The notes under the pieces were generated by a model. That model saw only the letters and a list, made by a program, of their open reading frames with translations, had not been told where the DNA came from and ran no database searches. Below are positions 1-7,043 of a stretch of 64,000 bases of DNA, in pieces; the first letter of the stretch is position 1, and each line of letters opens with the position of its first letter. The DNA is taken from NCBI GenBank assembly GCA_027448945.1, contig DAIDMQ010000001.1:53628-117627 (forward strand). The letters run 5' to 3'. A program made the position numbers and the translations under genes. The stretch comes from Gallionellaceae bacterium (GTDB lineage Bacteria > Pseudomonadota > Gammaproteobacteria > Burkholderiales > Gallionellaceae).

Positions 1-1525
1 CGGCATTGATAAGTTCGTTCAAGTTCTCCAGGCGCTCTTCCGCTTCGCGTCGTTTGCCGGCGCTGGCCTTGTCGACCTCATATCCGGCGATCATGCCGCT
101 GTGTTGCAACACATGATCGATGATCTCCGGCAGCGGCAGATCCCTGGTCGCGTTGCGCAGCGACTCAATCAGGCCCACGAAGGCCGACACCTTGCCTCCG
201 GCACGTGCAGCAGCATCCCATAAGGTCGTAGAGTTCATGCGGGCCGATTCTTGCAACTGCTCTATGCTGCGCGCGCCTATGCCACGGGTAGGGAAGTTGA
301 TGATGCGCAACAGCGCGTTGTCGTCATCGGTGTTCTCCATCAAGCGCATATAAGCCATCGCATGCTTGATCTCTTGGCGCTCGAAAAACCGCAAACCGCC
401 ATACACGCGGTAAGACAAACCCGCCGACACCAAAGCGTGTTCAAGCACCCGTGATTGTGCATTCGAGCGATACAGCAGCGCGATCTCGGTGAGGTTCACG
501 CCCTCACGTTTGAGTTGATGTATCTCTTCGACGATGTACCTGGCCTCGTCCACATCGGTGCCCGACTCGTAGATGCGGATCTTTTCGCCGCCGTTCTCCG
601 AGGTCCACAGATTCTTGCCGAGACGGTTCTTGTTGTTGCTGATGAGCGCGTTGGCGGCATCCAGGATATTGCCGTGCGAGCGGTAGTTCTGTTCCAACTT
701 GATGACGCTCTCGACATGGAAGTCACGCAACAGGTCCTGCATATTGCCCACGTTGGCGCCACGGAAGGCATAGATGGACTGGTCATCGTCACCCACGGCA
801 AATAGCGCGTTGTGCGCGCCGGCCAATAATTTCAGCCAGCGATATTGCAGGGGATTAGTGTCTTGAAACTCGTCCACCAGGATATGTTTGAAGCGCTCCT
901 GGTAGTGTTCACGCAGCATGGCATTACGCGACAGCAATTCATAACATCGCAGCAGCAACTCGGAAAAATCCACCACACCTTCGCGCTGACATTGCGCATC
1001 GTACTCGGCAAACACTTCCACCTTGCGGCGGGTATACGGGTCGTAGGCTTCCACTTCTTGCGCACGCAGACCTTGCTCCTTGCTGCCGCTGATAAAGTTT
1101 TGCATCTCGCGCGGCGGATACTTCTCATCGTCCACGTTCATTGCCTTCATCAAGCGCTTAATGGCCGAAAGTTGGTCGCCACTATCGAGGATCTGAAAAG
1201 TCTGCGGCAGATTGGCCTCGCGGAAATGCGCTCTGAGCATGCGGTTGCACAAGCCGTGGAAAGTGCCTATCCACATCCCCCGGGTATTGATGGGCAACAT
1301 CGCGGTAAGCCGCGTGACCATCTCCTTGGCGGCTTTGTTGGTAAAGGTTACCGCCAACAAGCCGTGGGGACTCACGGCATTGCTACTGATGAGATGAGCG
1401 ATGCGCGTCGTCAGTACACGGGTCTTGCCGCTCCCCGCACCGGCAAGGATTAGCGCAGATTGCGGGGGAAGGACGACAGCGGCACGTTGTTCGGGATTGA
1501 GACCGGAAAGCAGGGAAGAATTCAT
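1..1525 (-). CDS. uvrD: UvrD-type SF1 DNA helicase, N-terminal 508 residues (3' end outside window)
   Basis: ATP-dependent 3'-5' DNA helicase of superfamily 1 acting in nucleotide excision and mismatch repair. Reading leftwards from the ATG at 1525, the protein opens with a UvrD-type start (LNPEQRAA) and Walker A AGAGSGKTRVLT. Further on come motif II VDEFQDTN (around 840-880), the motif III region GDDDQSIYAFRGA (around 770-800) and the motif IV region LEQNYRS (around 690-710). The gene runs off the left edge, so the C-terminal third (motifs V-VI and the 2B region) is not visible; full-length UvrD is about 720 residues. No strong Shine-Dalgarno is seen. Rep or PcrA are alternative names within the same family; UvrD fits the N-terminus best. 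Confidence 0.93.
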   Translation of the reverse strand, partial: MNSSLLSGLNPEQRAAVVLPPQSALILAGAGSGKTRVLTTRIAHLISSNAVSPHGLLAVTFTNKAAKEMVTRLTAMLPINTRGMWIGTFHGLCNRMLRAHFREANLPQTFQILDSGDQLSAIKRLMKAMNVDDEKYPPREMQNFISGSKEQGLRAQEVEAYDPYTRRKVEVFAEYDAQCQREGVVDFSELLLRCYELLSRNAMLREHYQERFKHILVDEFQDTNPLQYRWLKLLAGAHNALFAVGDDDQSIYAFRGANVGNMQDLLRDFHVESVIKLEQNYRSHGNILDAANALISNNKNRLGKNLWTSENGGEKIRIYESGTDVDEARYIVEEIHQLKREGVNLTEIALLYRSNAQSRVLEHALVSAGLSYRVYGGLRFFERQEIKHAMAYMRLMENTDDDNALLRIINFPTRGIGARSIEQLQESARMNSTTLWDAAARAGGKVSAFVGLIESLRNATRDLPLPEIIDHVLQHSGMIAGYEVDKASAGKRREAEERLENLNELINA

Positions 1526-1616
1526 CGCGAGATTATGCCACAGCAAGCCTTTTCGACATGAATTAGGCAGCCCAATGGGATGCTTAAATTCAAAATCCCA
1601 AACGGGGCAAGGCACA

Positions 1617-1642
1617 CGCGCAGACACTTATTCAGCGTTTCC
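1617..1642. repeat. Solo terminal repeat of the same MITE family as 3376-3569
   Basis: The reverse complement of this 26-nt segment matches the left end of the 3376-3569 element at 23 of 26 positions, and 17 nt (ACTTATTCAGCGTTTCC) are identical to that element's right end. Weaker similarity continues leftward to about 1600. No matching second end is found before the uvrD start at 1525, so this looks like a truncated copy. It sits about 80 bp upstream of the CBS gene. Confidence 0.6.
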
Positions 1643-1656
1643 TGAGGAGTGCTCAA

Positions 1657-1678
1657 GTGTCATAAAGCGGTAACACCT
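1657..1678 (+). promoter_or_regulatory. Pho-box-like direct repeat upstream of CBS gene
   Basis: Two 7-mers in 11-bp phase, GTGTCAT-AAAG-CGGTAAC, match the enterobacterial Pho-box unit CTGTCAT/C at 6 of 7 and 5 of 7 positions. It lies 43 bp before the ATG at 1721. It resembles the site before olsB (TCATAAAGCGGTAAC against TCATATTGCAGTAAC). Assigned by eye; PhoB control is an inference. Confidence 0.3.
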
Positions 1679-1720
1679 TGGCAGTAACGTGCCACATCTT
1701 TACAGCAATTACTGGCCGAA

Positions 1721-2338
1721 ATGACAACCACATCTGCATACGAAAGCGCCGCCCAACTGCGTGAACCACAGCCTCGAGTGACTTTGCACGAGGAAAGTCC
1801 GTACCCACTGGAAGCTATCGGCGCACAACTAGCACTGCTGGCTGCGCATCCGCATATGGGAACATATCAGGAGCTGCCTGTCACCGCACACACCCTCACA
1901 CACTGCGTCGCGCCTGTAACAGCCGAGACGCTTAACGCCGAGGTCTATGCGCGCTTCTGTGCAAATTCCAAGCTGCGCGCACTGCCCGTGGTCAGACATG
2001 GCAAACCTTTGGGATTGATTCCGCGTCGCGCCTTTCTTGCCAATTTTGAGACTGATGCACTAAGCGCCTGCGATCAACCCTGCGCGCTGTTCATCGATAT
2101 CGAAGCCCTGCGCGTCAATCGTCATATGCCTATCGAAGAGCTGGCCCAGTACTTGGTTGCCACATATTCCAGCCACGCCGAGCCGGTTTTCATGATCACT
2201 GAACAAGGCCGGTATATCGGCATCGCAAACACGCGCGACCTGTTGCGCGAACTGAGCGGCATGCAAACCAACATCTCGCAGGCACTGCTGGAAGCCAAAG
2301 CCGTGTTGTACAAGGCAGTGGTAAGTTTTTATTCCTAG
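1721..2338 (+). CDS. Stand-alone CBS-domain-like sensory protein
   Basis: A 205-residue soluble protein with two CBS-like halves. One is around residues 55-110 (LRALPVVRHGKPLGLIPRR) and one around 120-185 (PVFMITEQGRYIGIANTRDLL). The same arrangement forms the N-terminal input region of the GGDEF-EAL protein at 4922-6676 (LPIINAAHKPVGIVLRQE and GLYAGVANGYDLLKEI), so this gene looks like that input module without an output domain. CBS pairs commonly bind adenosyl ligands; no ligand can be deduced here. No clear Shine-Dalgarno precedes the ATG. A short ORF and an acyltransferase gene follow on the same strand, so it may be the first gene of a lipid operon. Confidence 0.7.
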   Translation: MTTTSAYESAAQLREPQPRVTLHEESPYPLEAIGAQLALLAAHPHMGTYQELPVTAHTLTHCVAPVTAETLNAEVYARFCANSKLRALPVVRHGKPLGLIPRRAFLANFETDALSACDQPCALFIDIEALRVNRHMPIEELAQYLVATYSSHAEPVFMITEQGRYIGIANTRDLLRELSGMQTNISQALLEAKAVLYKAVVSFYS

Positions 2339-2375
2339 TCCGCCGTATCACCAACACTTGAGTAAGGGGAACCGT

Positions 2376-2504
2376 ATGCTGAAAGTTAATCGCAAACGCA
2401 ACACCGCACTGGCATCTTGCCCCCGACTACTCACACATGGCCTGCAAAAGACTTTGGAATATGTGTGCACCATCTCGGTGTTTACCCTGCTCTGCTCGGA
2501 TTGA
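2376..2504 (+). CDS. Small ORF (42 residues) upstream of the acyltransferase gene
   Basis: An ATG preceded by AAGGGGA at good spacing opens 42 codons ending in TGA, four bases before the ATG of the acyltransferase gene. The start of the peptide is basic (MLKVNRKRN) and the end is hydrophobic (ISVFTLLCSD), with two internal cysteines. It matches no family I recognise. The strong ribosome-binding site and the tight junction suggest translational coupling to the downstream gene, which has a weak site of its own. It could be a real small protein or a leader ORF. Confidence 0.45.
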   Translation: MLKVNRKRNTALASCPRLLTHGLQKTLEYVCTISVFTLLCSD

Positions 2505-2508
2505 GTGA

Positions 2509-3375
2509 ATGATAGATATCGTATTGCGCCGCGTGGTCGCGGTGATTCGCGCTGTTAGACTGGCCCTGCATTTACTCTATGGCCTGACCATCGCCTTGAG
2601 CTATCCGTGGTTGGCGCACGGCTTGCAATGTCGCATCCTCCGTCGCTGGTCTATCGAACTACTGGATGTTTTGGGCGTAGAGATCATGCTGGGACGAGAT
2701 GATGCGCTGTATAAAGTTCGTAACGGCCTGATCGTCACCAATCACATCTCTTGGCTGGACGTGTTCGTGCTCAACGCTGTCGTGCCGATGCGCTTCGTCG
2801 CCAAATCCGAAGTGAAGCACTGGCCGGTCATAGGCTGGCTTTGTACCCGCGCCCAAACCCTGTTTCTGGAGCGCGGCAATCCGCGTGCCGCCGCAAGACT
2901 CAACACAAAACTCGTTGAAATATTGAAACAGGGTGGATGCCTCGCGGTCTTTCCCGAAGGCACGACCACTGATGGTGCCAAAGTTGCGCACTTCCATTCC
3001 ACATTGTTGCAACCGGCTATCGATGCGGGCGCATTGTTACAACCGATTGCTTTGCGCTATCAGGATGAAAACGGCCAGCGCAGTGATGCTGCGGTATACA
3101 TAGACGATATCTCTTTCGGTGTATCGCTATGGCGCATCTTGTCCGCCCCCCGCTTGCAAGTCAGACTCATTGCAAGCTCGCCCATCCCCACGCCGGGTCG
3201 CGATAGGCGGGCACTGACTCATGCTGCACACCAACATATCTCCGACGCTTTGCACACACTGGACAGCGTCGCCCATACCGCACAGTACGAAACATTGGCG
3301 ACTTTGCACGAAGAACACTACACGCCGTCTTTGCACTGTTTACTACTCTCCCCACCGCTGGAAAGAAATCTCTAG
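2509..3375 (+). CDS. olsA: Lysophospholipid/lyso-ornithine lipid O-acyltransferase (PlsC/OlsA type)
   Basis: Membrane-associated O-acyltransferase of the PlsC family (288 residues). The catalytic HX4D motif is NHISWLD (H79, D84). The acceptor and glycerophosphate-binding region includes FLERGN (119-123) and FPEGTTTDG (148-156). A hydrophobic N-terminus (about 5-35) probably anchors it to the inner face of the cytoplasmic membrane. The OlsB gene just downstream suggests that it acylates lyso-ornithine lipid rather than, or as well as, lysophosphatidic acid; that is inference from context. The TAG stop codon at 3373-3375 forms part of the CTAG target duplication of the MITE at 3376-3569, so the insertion falls exactly at the end of the gene without changing the protein. 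Confidence 0.8.
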   Translation: MIDIVLRRVVAVIRAVRLALHLLYGLTIALSYPWLAHGLQCRILRRWSIELLDVLGVEIMLGRDDALYKVRNGLIVTNHISWLDVFVLNAVVPMRFVAKSEVKHWPVIGWLCTRAQTLFLERGNPRAAARLNTKLVEILKQGGCLAVFPEGTTTDGAKVAHFHSTLLQPAIDAGALLQPIALRYQDENGQRSDAAVYIDDISFGVSLWRILSAPRLQVRLIASSPIPTPGRDRRALTHAAHQHISDALHTLDSVAHTAQYETLATLHEEHYTPSLHCLLLSPPLERNL

Positions 3376-3569
3376 GAGAACGCCGAATAAGTGTCTGCGC
3401 GGGCGCATCGCCGCGTTGCGCGGTGTGGGTTCCGGCATCACGCGCTACGCGCACGAGCCTGCACCAAAACTTCTATTTCGACTCCCCGCCTATCCATTTG
3501 ATATGTCTGGTCATCCATGCTTCGTGCGTCTTGGAATGTATCCCGCTCGCCGACTTATTCAGCGTTTCC
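3376..3569. mobile_element. 194-bp MITE (IS5-type ends) with CTAG target duplication
   Basis: Direct CTAG repeats at 3372-3375 and 3570-3573 flank a non-coding 194-bp segment. Its ends are inverted repeats: left GAGAACGCCGAATAAGT, right (reverse complement) GGAAACGCTGAATAAGT, 14 of 17 identical. A 4-bp YTAR target and ends containing GAATAAG are typical of the IS5 group. No transposase frame is inside, so it would be moved in trans. The interior is GC-rich with no recognisable gene. It separates olsA from the olsB promoter region. Confidence 0.82.
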
Positions 3570-3581
3570 CTAGTCATCTAT

Positions 3582-3610
3582 CTTTCATATTGCAGTAACT
3601 CTGCTGAAAT
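3582..3610 (+). promoter_or_regulatory. Pho-box-like triple repeat upstream of olsB
   Basis: CTTTCAT-ATTG-CAGTAAC-TCTG-CTGAAAT has three 7-mers in 11-bp phase, matching CTGTCAT/C at 6, 5 and 5 of 7 positions. It begins just outside the MITE and about 45-75 bp upstream of the olsB ATG. PhoB activation of ornithine-lipid genes is known in other bacteria; the site here is a prediction by eye. Confidence 0.35.
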
Positions 3611-3654
3611 CTGAGCTACCTAATCTGTCGGTTCTATTCAACAAGGAGAACACC

Positions 3655-4413
3655 ATGCTCGACTTGAACCGCCAGACCGGACATACAGCACGCCCCAAAC
3701 TGAGTTCCAGCATCGCACGCACCCCGGCCGAAGTGGCCGAGGCGCAGCGCATACGCTACAAGGTTTTCGGTGAAGAAATGGGCGCCAAACTGCCGAGTGC
3801 AGATCAGGGCCTGGACATCGACCGCTTCGACGCTTACTGCGACCATTTGCTGGTGCGCAATAACGATGACAACAAAGTAGTTGGCACTTATCGCATGATG
3901 CCACCCGAACAGGCGGTGAAAGCTGGCGGATATTATTCCGAGACCGAATTCGACATGACTCGTTTGGCGAATTTGCGCGGCAGCATGGTGGAAGTGGGTC
4001 GCTCTTGCGTACACCCGGACTATCGCGACGGCGCGACCATCACCCAACTGTGGGGCGGCCTCGCTGACTACATCACCAAGAACGGTCACGAATATCTGAT
4101 TGGTTGCGCCAGCATCAGCATGGGCGACGGTGGTCACTACGCCGCAAGCGTATATGACAAAGTGCACAAACTGCATGGCGCCCCGACTGAATACAGTGTG
4201 TTCCCGCACTGCCCGCTGCCACTGCGTGCCTTGAACCGCGATTTGGATGTCAGCATCCCGCCGTTGATCAAAGGTTATCTGCGTTTGGGCGCATACATCG
4301 CAGGTCAACCGGCTTGGGATCCTGATTTCAATGTTGCCGACCTGTTCATCCTGCTGCCGGTTTCGCGCATGAATCCGAAGTACGTCAGACACTTTATGGG
4401 CCAACCAGCCTGA
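3655..4413 (+). CDS. olsB: Ornithine N-acyltransferase (OlsB-type GNAT, hemolysin-like)
   Basis: A 252-residue member of the OlsB/hemolysin-like GNAT group, which transfers a 3-hydroxyacyl chain from acyl carrier protein to the alpha-amino group of ornithine, the first step of ornithine-lipid synthesis. Family features are RIRYKVFGEEMG near residue 30, the DHLLVR strand, YRMMPP, the ELGR-equivalent VEVGRSCVHPDYR (about 114-126), and the C-terminal LLKGYLRLGA-like segment (LIKGYLRLGAYI). The Shine-Dalgarno AAGGAG is well placed. With the acyltransferase upstream this completes an OlsA/OlsB pair. The gene has its own upstream region and is followed by a terminator hairpin. Confidence 0.85.
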   Translation: MLDLNRQTGHTARPKLSSSIARTPAEVAEAQRIRYKVFGEEMGAKLPSADQGLDIDRFDAYCDHLLVRNNDDNKVVGTYRMMPPEQAVKAGGYYSETEFDMTRLANLRGSMVEVGRSCVHPDYRDGATITQLWGGLADYITKNGHEYLIGCASISMGDGGHYAASVYDKVHKLHGAPTEYSVFPHCPLPLRALNRDLDVSIPPLIKGYLRLGAYIAGQPAWDPDFNVADLFILLPVSRMNPKYVRHFMGQPA

Positions 4414-4433
4414 ACCTTGGCCTCATCCCCCGG

Positions 4434-4466
4434 TCGCGCACTTAGAACAGGTGCGCGATTTTTTAT
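4434..4466 (+). terminator. Rho-independent terminator after olsB
   Basis: Stem TCGCGCAC/GTGCGCGA (8 bp) with a 9-nt loop, followed by a run of T (TTTTTTATTT). It separates olsB from dgkA on the same strand. Confidence 0.85.
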
Positions 4467-4504
4467 TTAAGATGCGCGACTCAGCGTCGTGCCTGGAGTA
4501 ATAC

Positions 4505-4879
4505 ATGGAAAGTCCGTACAAGGGCAAAACTGGCCTGCGCCGTTTGATGAATGCCTTGGGTTATTCGTTTGCAGGCTTTCGCGCCGCCTACAAACATGAG
4601 GACGCATTTCGCCAGGAAGTCCTGCTGGCCACCTTCTTAATTCCGCTCGCGCTGTGGTTGCCTGAATCTGCAATCGGCAAGGCGATGATGATAGGCAGTG
4701 TGCTGTTGGTGATCATCGTGGAACTGGTCAATTCGGCCATTGAAGCTACGGTAGATCGAATCTCCCTCGAAAACCACGACCTTGCCAAGCGCGCCAAAGA
4801 CATCGGCAGCTCAGCTGTACTGGTCAGCCTCATCAACGTGTTGGTAGTGTGGGTGCTGGTACTGACATCACATACATAG
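4505..4879 (+). CDS. dgkA: Diacylglycerol kinase (DgkA)
   Basis: Small integral-membrane kinase (124 residues) that phosphorylates diacylglycerol to phosphatidate with ATP. It has the family's three membrane segments (about 30-50, 56-76, 98-120) and the signature VELVNSAIEATVDR, with the catalytic glutamate region followed by AKDIGSSAVLVS. The Shine-Dalgarno TGGAG is at proper spacing. It follows olsB after a terminator, so it probably has its own promoter or readthrough expression. Returning diacylglycerol to phospholipid synthesis fits the lipid genes around it. Confidence 0.95.
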   Translation: MESPYKGKTGLRRLMNALGYSFAGFRAAYKHEDAFRQEVLLATFLIPLALWLPESAIGKAMMIGSVLLVIIVELVNSAIEATVDRISLENHDLAKRAKDIGSSAVLVSLINVLVVWVLVLTSHT

Positions 4880-4921
4880 GGATAACAGGACATGCCCGGT
4901 CGGGAGCGGGCTGCATCCTAA

Positions 4922-6676
4922 TCATGCTGCCATGGCAACATGCACTGACGGTGATGCGAGCAACAACTCTGTGAATTGAGCATAGGGCACAGGTCTGGAA
5001 TACAGATATCCCTGCATGTAGTCGCAACCGCTCGTAATCAGCATATCTCTTTGCTCTACCGTTTCCACGCCCTCCGCAATCGTGCGTATGCCTAGTTTGT
5101 GGGCCATCACGATGATGGCTTCGGTCAGCGCTTGGTTGCTCTTGTTCTCAAACATATTCTGAATGAAGGATTTGTCGATCTTGAGATAATCGATATGGAA
5201 TTTATTCAGGTATGACAGTGCCGAAAAACCCGTACCAAAATCGTCTATAGACACTTCGACACCCGCTTCTTGGAAACGCAGCAAGCTGTTGTACACATGC
5301 TCGGAGTCGTTTAACAGCAAGCCTTCTGTAATCTCTACGGTGATTACGCCACGGGGTAAATTCGACGCCTTCAACCTGTCATTCCAAGCGTGACTACTCT
5401 TGCGTATGAATTGCACCGGCGACTTGTTGACGCTGACTTGTATTATCTGTCCGGTCTGCTCGTGCCAAGCTTCTATACTCTTGATCGCTTCAAAGAATAC
5501 CCACTCCCCGATTTCAATTATCAAGCGCGATTCCTCTGCCAGGGGAATGAAATCTACCGGGCTGATCATGCCGCGTGTGGGGTGACGCCAGCGCAACAAG
5601 GCCTCCGCCTTGAATATCCGCCCGGTATGCGCTTCGACGATAGGCTGGTAATGAACTTCCAGTTGCCCGCCTTTGAGCGCGAGTCGCAAATCGTTGGTCA
5701 GCTTCATCTTCTCCAACGCCTCATATTGCATCGTCGGCAAGAAATAGCGGAAGCCGTTACGACCCGCCTCTTTGGCGGCATACATCGCATGGTCTGCGTG
5801 TTGCAACAGGCTCGTTAGATCATCGGCATCGTCCGGATACAGCGCAATGCCGATACTGCCCGACACATGCGCGATCTCATCCGCACCCAGATCGAAGGGG
5901 GCGGCGAGTTCATCAATGATGTTTTGAGTGATGCGTTCCAAATGGCTGTGGCCGCCATAGTTGGTCAATATTGCGGTGAACTCATCCCCGCCCAAGCGAG
6001 CCACGGTATCCGAAGTGCGGATCGAATCCTTGATACGCTGTGCGACTTGCATCAACAGTTCATCACCCTTGGCGTGACCCATGCTGTCGTTGACTGCTTT
6101 GAAGTGATCCAGATCAATGAACAACAGTGCGATGGAAGTGCCGAGTCGCTTTGCCTTCATCAATTCTTGCCCCAACCTGTCGATAAACAGTCTGCGGTTT
6201 GGTAGTTTTGTTAATTGATCAAAATGCGCCAATTCGAATAAATGCTTCTGTTCGCGATTAGTAATTTCCTTGAGCAAATCGTAACCATTGGCTACGCCTG
6301 CATAGAGGCCATCCTCGGTGATCACAAATCCGTTCATCATGCATTCCACGCCGGCATCCAGCACGATACGCGCCACATCGTCGATCGCGGTCTCCTTGTC
6401 GACCACAATGGTCTTCTTGCTCAGCATGGTAGAGATCGTTCTGCCACCCTGTAACTCCTTGGCGTAGGGTTTACTGAATATCTCGGTGATTTCCTGTCTC
6501 AGGACGATGCCCACGGGCTTATGTGCCGCGTTGATGATAGGCAAGGCGTAGAGCGCCTTATCCTTGAGAAATATGGACAACACATCTATACATGTCTCGT
6601 TCATCGCCACTGCGGTAACACGGTGTATCAGCGCTTCTATCGTTCCCGCATCTATGCTTTGCGTAGAGTCATCCAT
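4922..6676 (-). CDS. CBS-GGDEF-EAL bifunctional cyclic-di-GMP protein
   Basis: A 584-residue soluble signalling protein with a CBS-type input pair (about 10-130), GGDEF (about 150-310) and EAL (about 325-575) domains. The GGDEF core is LGGDEF with an intact RxxD inhibitory site five residues upstream (RTSD). The EAL domain has EALLRW, DDFGTGFS and later catalytic positions, so both c-di-GMP synthesis and hydrolysis look possible. I place the start at the ATG at 6676 because AAGGAG lies 9 nt upstream; a frame open to a TTG at 6724 has no such site. The input region resembles the free-standing CBS protein at 1721-2338. A long inverted repeat lies in the leader (6750-6776). Confidence 0.9.
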   Translation of the reverse strand: MDDSTQSIDAGTIEALIHRVTAVAMNETCIDVLSIFLKDKALYALPIINAAHKPVGIVLRQEITEIFSKPYAKELQGGRTISTMLSKKTIVVDKETAIDDVARIVLDAGVECMMNGFVITEDGLYAGVANGYDLLKEITNREQKHLFELAHFDQLTKLPNRRLFIDRLGQELMKAKRLGTSIALLFIDLDHFKAVNDSMGHAKGDELLMQVAQRIKDSIRTSDTVARLGGDEFTAILTNYGGHSHLERITQNIIDELAAPFDLGADEIAHVSGSIGIALYPDDADDLTSLLQHADHAMYAAKEAGRNGFRYFLPTMQYEALEKMKLTNDLRLALKGGQLEVHYQPIVEAHTGRIFKAEALLRWRHPTRGMISPVDFIPLAEESRLIIEIGEWVFFEAIKSIEAWHEQTGQIIQVSVNKSPVQFIRKSSHAWNDRLKASNLPRGVITVEITEGLLLNDSEHVYNSLLRFQEAGVEVSIDDFGTGFSALSYLNKFHIDYLKIDKSFIQNMFENKSNQALTEAIIVMAHKLGIRTIAEGVETVEQRDMLITSGCDYMQGYLYSRPVPYAQFTELLLASPSVHVAMAA

Positions 6677-6749
6677 GAGATCAAGCTCCTTTACATTTAC
6701 TTTCCTTGAATTGGGCATAGCCAAAAGCTTTGCCGGACAAACCGGTCTA

Positions 6750-6776
6750 ATCGTGATAACGGCAAGTTATCACGAT
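6750..6776. promoter_or_regulatory. 11-bp-arm inverted repeat (possible operator)
   Basis: ATCGTGATAAC, a 5-nt centre GGCAA, then GTTATCACGAT: perfect 11-nt arms. There is no T-tract after it on either strand, so it is more like a dimeric-regulator operator or leader hairpin than a terminator. It lies about 75 bp upstream of the chosen start of the GGDEF-EAL gene. Confidence 0.5.
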
Positions 6777-6917
6777 AGCTTGAGCGCACATATTTCAAGA
6801 AGCGCATGAATTAGCCCGAAATCATCCCGGGCAAGTCATGCGCAACATTCATCGCAATATAAATATTGTTTATTTTCAGTAAGTAAAAAATTTTTCCGGC
6901 AAGAGCCCATCCCGTGT

Positions 6918-6946
6918 TTGTCACACAAAATTCATAAATACTTCAT
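6918..6946 (+). promoter_or_regulatory. Pho-box-like triple repeat upstream of GT4-PAP2 operon
   Basis: TTGTCAC-ACAA-AATTCAT-AAAT-ACTTCAT has three units in exact 11-bp phase, with 6, 4 and 4 of 7 matches to CTGTCAT/C and AT-rich spacers. It is about 100 bp before the first candidate start. Prediction by eye. Confidence 0.33.
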
Positions 6947-7043
6947 GCCGGACTTGTCTGTGTAGCAGCCCCACTCTAGTCACTCATACGCGTCATCAAG
7001 TCTTAAAGAATTTTTCATCAAACATTCATCTGCGCGCCTCAGC

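Larger units (their letters stand above)
6677..7043. other. Divergent intergenic region between GGDEF-EAL gene and glycosyltransferase gene
   Basis: About 370 bp without a gene. It contains the inverted repeat 6750-6776, a very AT-rich stretch (about 6850-6900) and the Pho-box-like repeats 6918-6946. No small ORF with a convincing ribosome-binding site was found. Confidence 0.7.

Noticed and set aside
1626..3569. Seventeen identical bases at 1626-1642 and 3553-3569 as a shared operator for the CBS and olsB genes
   Set aside because: The second copy is the end of an element with inverted ends and a CTAG duplication, and the first matches the same ends, so a MITE end explains both better.
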